A stretch of DNA of 18,556 bases from JBGTLW01 sp041743835 (GTDB taxonomy: Bacteria; Planctomycetota; Phycisphaerae; Phycisphaerales; Phycisphaeraceae): the NCBI GenBank assembly GCA_041743835.1, contig JBGTLW010000174.1, positions 1-18,556 on the forward strand. The letters are read 5' to 3'. Below the pieces are notes generated by a model, which was not told where the DNA came from, did not search any database, and worked only from the letters and a program-made list of their open reading frames with translations. The position numbers and the translations under genes were made by a program. Numbering within the stretch: position 1 is the first letter of the stretch; the number at the start of each line of letters is the position of its first letter. Below are positions 15,202 through 18,556 of this stretch, piece by piece.

Positions 15202-16098
15202 ATGATGACGATGCGCAAGACGATGCCTTTGGGCGTCACCGGTGTGATGCTGCCCGAGCTGGACCTCGACGAGCAGCTTTCGCTTTGCCGGGAGCTTGGG
15301 ATCACGCATTACGTGGCCCGCCCGCGGGTGACACCGGACCGGGTGCTGGATCAGCCCTGGTCGAGCCACGGGAACCACAGGTTCAACCTCCCGCCGCAGC
15401 GTCTTGCGGATGAGGGCCGGGCCATCGGCGACCGCATCCGCGGGGCGGGTCTTGTGCCGTTCTGCACCGTGCCCGCCGAGACCGCTGATGCCGACGACGC
15501 GGCCCACCTGCTCAACTTCCGCGGGGCGGCGGAGGCGGGGTTCGACCGTGTGAAGATCACACCCATCGCCTATCCCCAAGGCCTGTTCGATTACGCAGAC
15601 TACCTCGCGCGCGCACGCCAGCGCTACCGCAAGCTCTGCGACCTGGCCAAGCCTTTCGGGCAACGCATCATCATCGAGATGCACGCGAACAACGGGGCCT
15701 CGGCCCCGGGCCTGGCGCGGGCGATGCTCGATGGCTTTGACCCCGCTGAGCTAGGCGTCATCGTCGATCTGCCCAACTATGCTCGGGAGGGCTTCGTCGA
15801 GCCCGGCCTCGCGCTGTCGGTGCTCAGCCCGTGGATCGACCACGTCCACCTCGGCGGGCTGCGGCGGGTCAAGGGTGCGTACGACCGGTTCGGCTTCGTG
15901 AAGACCGGCGGGCAGATGTGTTCGATGGCTGAGTCTGACCTGCACATCCCCAGTTGGCTGGAGCTCATGCACACGCTTGGCCGCGACGTGCCGCTGATCA
16001 TCGAGGATTACTCCGCGGGCATGACCGGCCCCGCCAAGGCCCGCCGGGCTGTGGCGGAGGTGACACCCGTGTTGCATGCGTTGTACGCAAAGGCATAG
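15202..16098 (+). CDS. Sugar phosphate isomerase/epimerase-like TIM-barrel protein
   Basis: This is a 298-residue protein of the xylose-isomerase-like TIM-barrel superfamily. Likely metal ligands fall at the ends of successive strands: Glu159 in IIIEMHANN, Asp189 in VIVDLPN, His214/His216 in DHVHLGG, and Glu268 in LIIEDYS. Such enzymes typically isomerise or epimerise sugars or sugar acids using Mn or another divalent metal; the substrate cannot be told from sequence. AGGAG at 15194-15198 lies 3 nt before the first ATG (15202) and 6 nt before the next (15205), so 15205 may be the true start. The rhodanese gene begins 2 nt after its stop, pointing to one transcript. No signal peptide; cytoplasmic. 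Confidence 0.88.
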   Translation: MMTMRKTMPLGVTGVMLPELDLDEQLSLCRELGITHYVARPRVTPDRVLDQPWSSHGNHRFNLPPQRLADEGRAIGDRIRGAGLVPFCTVPAETADADDAAHLLNFRGAAEAGFDRVKITPIAYPQGLFDYADYLARARQRYRKLCDLAKPFGQRIIIEMHANNGASAPGLARAMLDGFDPAELGVIVDLPNYAREGFVEPGLALSVLSPWIDHVHLGGLRRVKGAYDRFGFVKTGGQMCSMAESDLHIPSWLELMHTLGRDVPLIIEDYSAGMTGPAKARRAVAEVTPVLHALYAKA

Positions 16099-16100
16099 CC

Positions 16101-16502
16101 ATGACACCCCCGCCCAGCCCAAACCCCGCGAATCCACTCAACGAGCACGGCCTGCCGGGAAGCTATCAGCCCGACCCGCTGTGGGAAGTCACGCCGCGAC
16201 AAGTCCGACACGCGATGGAGCGCGGCGACGACCTGTTCCTGCTCGATGTGAGGCAGCCCGAAGAGCACGCGGCCGCGTCGGTGGCTGGGGCGACGCTCAT
16301 CCCGATGGGTGAGGTGCCAAGCCAACTGCAAGCACTGGCTGAACACGCGGATCGGCCGGTCGTGGTGATGTGTCATCACGGCAAGCGGTCGCTTCAGGTC
16401 ACCGCGTATCTCCGGCAGCAGGGCTTCGACGATGTCCGCTCGATGGCGGGGGGGATCGACGCATGGTCGCTCGGGGTGGACACGGCCGTGCCGCGGTATT
16501 AA
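16101..16502 (+). CDS. Single-domain rhodanese-like protein
   Basis: This is a 133-residue protein. The rhodanese active-site loop is CHHGKRS (91-97), with Cys91 as the persulfide-forming residue. Supporting motifs are LLDVRQPEEH (47-56, substrate-side Asp49 and Arg51) and the closing GGIDAWS (117-123). The first about 25 residues are Pro/Asn-rich and likely unstructured. Single-domain rhodaneses carry or transfer sulfane sulfur. The ATG at 16101 comes 2 nt after the stop of the upstream isomerase-like gene; longer versions of the frame read back through that gene and are not credible. Its sandwich position between two TIM-barrel genes is unusual but may be chance. Confidence 0.9.
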   Translation: MTPPPSPNPANPLNEHGLPGSYQPDPLWEVTPRQVRHAMERGDDLFLLDVRQPEEHAAASVAGATLIPMGEVPSQLQALAEHADRPVVVMCHHGKRSLQVTAYLRQQGFDDVRSMAGGIDAWSLGVDTAVPRY

Positions 16503-16588
16503 AACGTTCAGACAACACAGGCCCAATGCCCCACGCATCACACGGACGACACAAACACACCAACCCCTGTACGGACTGGACCACGACC

Positions 16589-17389
16589 ATGAAAATCGGA
16601 TGCTGCGGTGGAATCGCACAGGCTCAAGCGCTTAAGGAAGCGGGCTTTGAGTACCTTGAAGTGAACGTGCAACAGTTGCTGAAGGGCGATGAGGATGACG
16701 CGGCATGGGCGAAGCAGGCGCCGGATGTCGATGCGCTGCCGTTGCCTTTGGAAGCCGCCAACTGCCTCGTGCCGGGGCACCACAAGCTGGTTGGGCCGAC
16801 GCGCGACCTCGCCACACTCAAGAGCTACATGCAGCGCGTGACCAAGCGGGCGAAGCAACTGGGCATCAGCAGGCTCGTGCTGGGCAGCGGCGGGGCGCGT
16901 CAGCGGCCAGATGATGTGCCTTACGCGGTCGCCTTCGAGCAGATCGCCGAGTTCGCACGCGTGGCCGGGGACTGTGCCGCGGCCCACGACATCGTCATCG
17001 TGATCGAGCACCTCAACGGCAAAGAGTGCAACATGATCGTGAAGCTGGAGGAAGAGGCCCGCCTCATCGCCGCCGCGGCTCACCCCGCTGTCGCGGCTTT
17101 GGTGGACAGCTACCACTTCGGGCTTGAGTCCGAGGGCAGCGCGTCGTTCGCGCTCATCGCCAAAGACTTGCAGCACGCCCACGTCGCCGAGCCTGTGAAC
17201 CGTGTGGAGCCGGGCGCGCATGGCTCGTCGGGTTTCGACTTTGTGGGCTTCTTCGCGGACCTGCGTCGGGCGGGTTATGACCAGCGGGTCAGCTTCGAGG
17301 GCAAGTGGTCTGCCGGGCCGGAGGTCAGCGCCCCGCGTTGTGTCGCCGCGATCAGGGAGGCGTGGGACGCGGCCGGTGACGCGATTTGA
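16589..17389 (+). CDS. Second sugar phosphate isomerase/epimerase-like TIM-barrel protein
   Basis: This is a 266-residue protein. It begins MKIGCCGGIAQAQALKEAGF, the first strand and helix of a xylose-isomerase-like barrel (GFEYLEVNV follows). Candidate metal ligands are Glu140 in IVIEHLN, Asp173 and His176 in LVDSYHFG, His198 in HAHVAEP, and Glu237 in VSFEGKW. It is only distantly like the isomerase-like protein two genes upstream, so it is not a recent duplicate. The ATG at 16589 is chosen because the fold begins there; an in-frame ATG at 16526 would add an unlikely His/Thr-rich leader. No clear Shine-Dalgarno is seen. An 86-nt gap separates it from the rhodanese gene. Probably cytoplasmic; the substrate is unknown. 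Confidence 0.88.
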   Translation: MKIGCCGGIAQAQALKEAGFEYLEVNVQQLLKGDEDDAAWAKQAPDVDALPLPLEAANCLVPGHHKLVGPTRDLATLKSYMQRVTKRAKQLGISRLVLGSGGARQRPDDVPYAVAFEQIAEFARVAGDCAAAHDIVIVIEHLNGKECNMIVKLEEEARLIAAAAHPAVAALVDSYHFGLESEGSASFALIAKDLQHAHVAEPVNRVEPGAHGSSGFDFVGFFADLRRAGYDQRVSFEGKWSAGPEVSAPRCVAAIREAWDAAGDAI

Positions 17390-17421
17390 ATGCCACGCTG
17401 GGAGCTCGCGGGCGGCTCATC

Positions 17422-17427
17422 TATAAT
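17422..17427 (+). promoter_or_regulatory. TATAAT -10 box for the ACT-domain gene
   Basis: A perfect TATAAT lies in otherwise GC-rich DNA, 33 nt after the second TIM-barrel stop. No good -35 hexamer is seen 16-18 nt upstream (for example TGGGAG), so this may be a weak or activator-dependent promoter. Transcription from here would start near 17434, excluding a GTG start at 17430. Confidence 0.4.
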
Positions 17428-17474
17428 GGGTGTCAGCCACGCGATCCAGCGCCTCGGCCGGGAGCCCGCGCCCC

Positions 17475-17996
17475 ATGACCCAAGCCCCCTTTGAAACCTC
17501 CACGACCCAGGGATTCGAGCCGCCCCGCAACACGCAGCTCTCGGTGTTCCTCGACAACCGCGTGGGCAAGCTGCTGGAGCTGCTGACCATCTTCGAGGGC
17601 CAGGCGCTCACGCTCGCGGGCTTCAGTGTGCTGGACTCTGCCAACCATGCGGTGGTGCGCATCCTCACATCAAACGCCGAGCTAGCCAAGCGTCTGCTGG
17701 CCCGGCATAGCCTGCCTTACAGCCTGTGTGAAGTGCTCGCGGTTGAGCTGGGCGATGGCAAGGGCCTGGCCCGGGTGAGCGGGCTGCTGCTCCAGGCCGA
17801 GCTGAACATCCATTACGCCTACCCGTTGCTCGTGCGGCCGCGTGGCCTGCCCGCGGTGGTGCTGGCGTGCGACGACCCGCTCATGGCCGGGCAAATCCTC
17901 CGCCGCCGTCAGTTCACCCTCTTTGCCGAGAACGACATGGGCGACAACGCCTCCCGCTCCACCCCCGGCAACCCGACCGACCCCACCAGCAATTAA
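17475..17996 (+). CDS. Tandem ACT-domain protein
   Basis: This is a 173-residue protein with two ACT-like ligand-binding modules and no catalytic domain. The first spans about 20-75 (TQLSVFLDNRVGKLLELLTIFE, with a G-x-L turn), the second about 87-150 (AVELGDGKGLARVSGLLLQAELNIHYAY). ACT domains usually bind amino acids or similar small effectors. Stand-alone pairs are common regulators in planctomycetes and elsewhere, but the ligand here is unknown. The tail from 155 is Ser/Pro/Thr-rich and disordered. The start at 17475 is preferred because a TATAAT box at 17422 would place the transcript start beyond the earlier in-frame GTG (17430), and GGGAG lies 10 nt upstream. It is likely cytoplasmic and separately transcribed. 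Confidence 0.88.
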   Translation: MTQAPFETSTTQGFEPPRNTQLSVFLDNRVGKLLELLTIFEGQALTLAGFSVLDSANHAVVRILTSNAELAKRLLARHSLPYSLCEVLAVELGDGKGLARVSGLLLQAELNIHYAYPLLVRPRGLPAVVLACDDPLMAGQILRRRQFTLFAENDMGDNASRSTPGNPTDPTSN

Positions 17997-17998
17997 CC

Positions 17999-18126
17999 TC
18001 CCCCCCCCGTTTAGCGCGGGCCGTAAGGCCCCGTGTTCCCCCACCCCGTGTTCCCCCACCCCGTGTTCCCCCACCCCACGTCCACCCCCGTACTTGCCCC
18101 ACCCACCGTCCACCCCGCCCACCGTT
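17999..18126 (+). other. C-rich intergenic tract (G-rich on the other strand)
   Basis: From a run of nine C (18000-18008) to about 18126 the plus strand is dominated by C4-C5 runs separated by short spacers. The minus strand therefore carries many G4-G5 runs and meets the usual pattern for G-quadruplex formation. A small hairpin with a GTAA loop (GGGCC/GGCCC, about 18018-18031) sits near its start but has no T run, so it is not a standard terminator. No gene is seen here. Confidence 0.6.
18029..18088 (+). repeat. 15-bp tandem repeat, three perfect copies plus a degenerate fourth
   Basis: The unit CCCCGTGTTCCCCCA occurs at 18029-18043, 18044-18058 and 18059-18073 without a mismatch. A decayed copy (CCCCACGTCCACCCC) follows to 18088. 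It lies between the ACT-domain gene and tRNA-Pro and is non-coding. Perfect identity suggests recent expansion by slippage. Confidence 0.9.
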
Positions 18127-18136
18127 TGCCGTCGCA

Positions 18137-18165
18137 TTGTCACGGGGCCGGGTTACGCGTATAGT
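18137..18165 (+). promoter_or_regulatory. Sigma70-like promoter of tRNA-Pro
   Basis: TTGTCA (18137-18142), a 17-nt spacer, and TATAGT (18160-18165): 5 of 6 matches in each hexamer with ideal spacing. The start would fall near 18172, about 14 nt before the mature tRNA. This is the best promoter in the window. Confidence 0.7.
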
Positions 18166-18185
18166 TGCGGTTCTGAATCGCACCT

Positions 18186-18259
<74 letters not shown>

Positions 18260-18329
18260 TTTGTAAGTCATACACTATAATAAACTTACAGGCATTTCTC
18301 TGCATCTCATTTATCTGAATTTTGCTTGT
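18260..18329. other. AT-rich patch between tRNA-Pro and the RHS fragment
   Basis: This short stretch is strikingly AT-rich compared with everything around it. It opens with a 7-bp inverted repeat (TGTAAGT 18262-18268 and ACTTACA 18284-18290, 15-nt loop) that begins 2 nt after the tRNA end and may terminate or process the transcript; no T run follows. No gene is seen. Its position at a tRNA 3' end resembles the edge of integrated DNA, but I found no copy of the tRNA 3' end elsewhere in the window. Confidence 0.5.
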
Positions 18330-18556
18330 ATGCCTTGCGTATACGCGGCGGGCAACCTCACCTACGACGGCGTCCACGCCTTCACCTACGACGCGTGGAA
18401 CCGCCTGCGCACCGTCACCAAAGCCTACCGTGCCCCCGGAGGTGCGCCCGGGACAGGCGATATCGAGCTCGCGGCCGTGGTCAGCCAGTCGCAGTACGAC
18501 CCCCTGGGCCGACGCACCGTCAAGGCCGTCACCTACTCCGCCGACCTCGATGGCAC
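18330..18556 (+). CDS. RHS/YD-repeat protein fragment, 5'-truncated and cut by window edge
   Basis: From an ATG at 18330 the frame is open to the window end (75 codons). Residues from about 6 on match the RHS/YD repeat pattern: AAGNLTYDG, FTYDAWNRL, then later YDPLGRRT. RHS proteins are very large shell-forming repeat proteins, often toxin carriers or secreted surface proteins. Here only seven residues precede the first repeat. The nearest upstream in-frame stop is at 18264-18266, and the DNA between is AT-rich with no RHS similarity. The 5' part of a normal RHS gene, including any signal peptide, is therefore missing. It may be a decayed or orphan fragment at an insertion boundary, or a silent cassette. 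No ribosome-binding site is visible before the ATG. Whether it is expressed is doubtful. Confidence 0.7.
   Translation, partial: MPCVYAAGNLTYDGVHAFTYDAWNRLRTVTKAYRAPGGAPGTGDIELAAVVSQSQYDPLGRRTVKAVTYSADLDG

Noticed and set aside
14848..15684. Minus-strand open frame of 278 codons
   Set aside because: It crosses the 85-residue gene and the first isomerase-like gene in antisense, and lacks any motif.
18018..18031. Rho-independent terminator after the ACT gene
   Set aside because: The hairpin stem is only 5 bp and is followed by C runs, with no T run.
17999..18126. CRISPR array
   Set aside because: The 15-bp units are directly abutting, with no unique spacers, and are too short.

Overview
This is high-GC bacterial DNA, most likely from a planctomycete, perhaps of the Phycisphaerae. 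That is an inference from gene content: a long MoxR / DUF58 / BatA-type operon with large multi-domain von Willebrand A (VWA) membrane proteins, a DUF4175-like protein and an NPCBM-like secreted protein, a very large PQQ-like propeller protein, and an RHS/YD-repeat fragment. No ribosomal or other marker gene is present to fix the taxon.

Left part (1-11060, all minus strand). Seven genes are read right to left as one tightly packed operon: MoxR AAA+ ATPase, DUF58 protein, secreted repeat/NPCBM-like protein, BatA-N/VWA protein, a large VWA plus amidotransferase-like protein, a DUF4175-like three-helix membrane protein, and an exported Gln/Ala-rich coiled-coil protein that runs off the left edge. 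Gaps are 8 to 27 nt, and the last pair overlap by 4 nt (ATGA). The coiled-coil gene has no stop inside the window. In other MoxR systems the AAA+ ATPase is thought to remodel or mature VWA-domain clients, so this looks like an envelope-associated chaperone/VWA complex whose extracellular parts are encoded in the same transcript.

Middle (11061-14380). A 311-nt divergent control region has a promoter-like site on each strand. It separates the operon from a 1002-residue exported PQQ-like beta-propeller protein on the plus strand.

Right part (14381-18556, mostly plus strand). This holds tRNA-Ser(CGA) on the minus strand, an 85-residue unknown protein, and a sugar-isomerase-like TIM barrel / rhodanese / second TIM barrel cluster. 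A small tandem ACT-domain protein with its own TATAAT box follows, then a C-rich stretch with a 15-bp tandem repeat and tRNA-Pro(CGG) behind a strong sigma70-type promoter. After an AT-rich patch, the frame of a 5'-truncated RHS-repeat gene runs off the right edge.

The strongest candidate for something under-described is the extended MoxR operon together with its divergent propeller gene. The tRNA-Pro / AT-rich / RHS boundary is a possible accessory-DNA junction.
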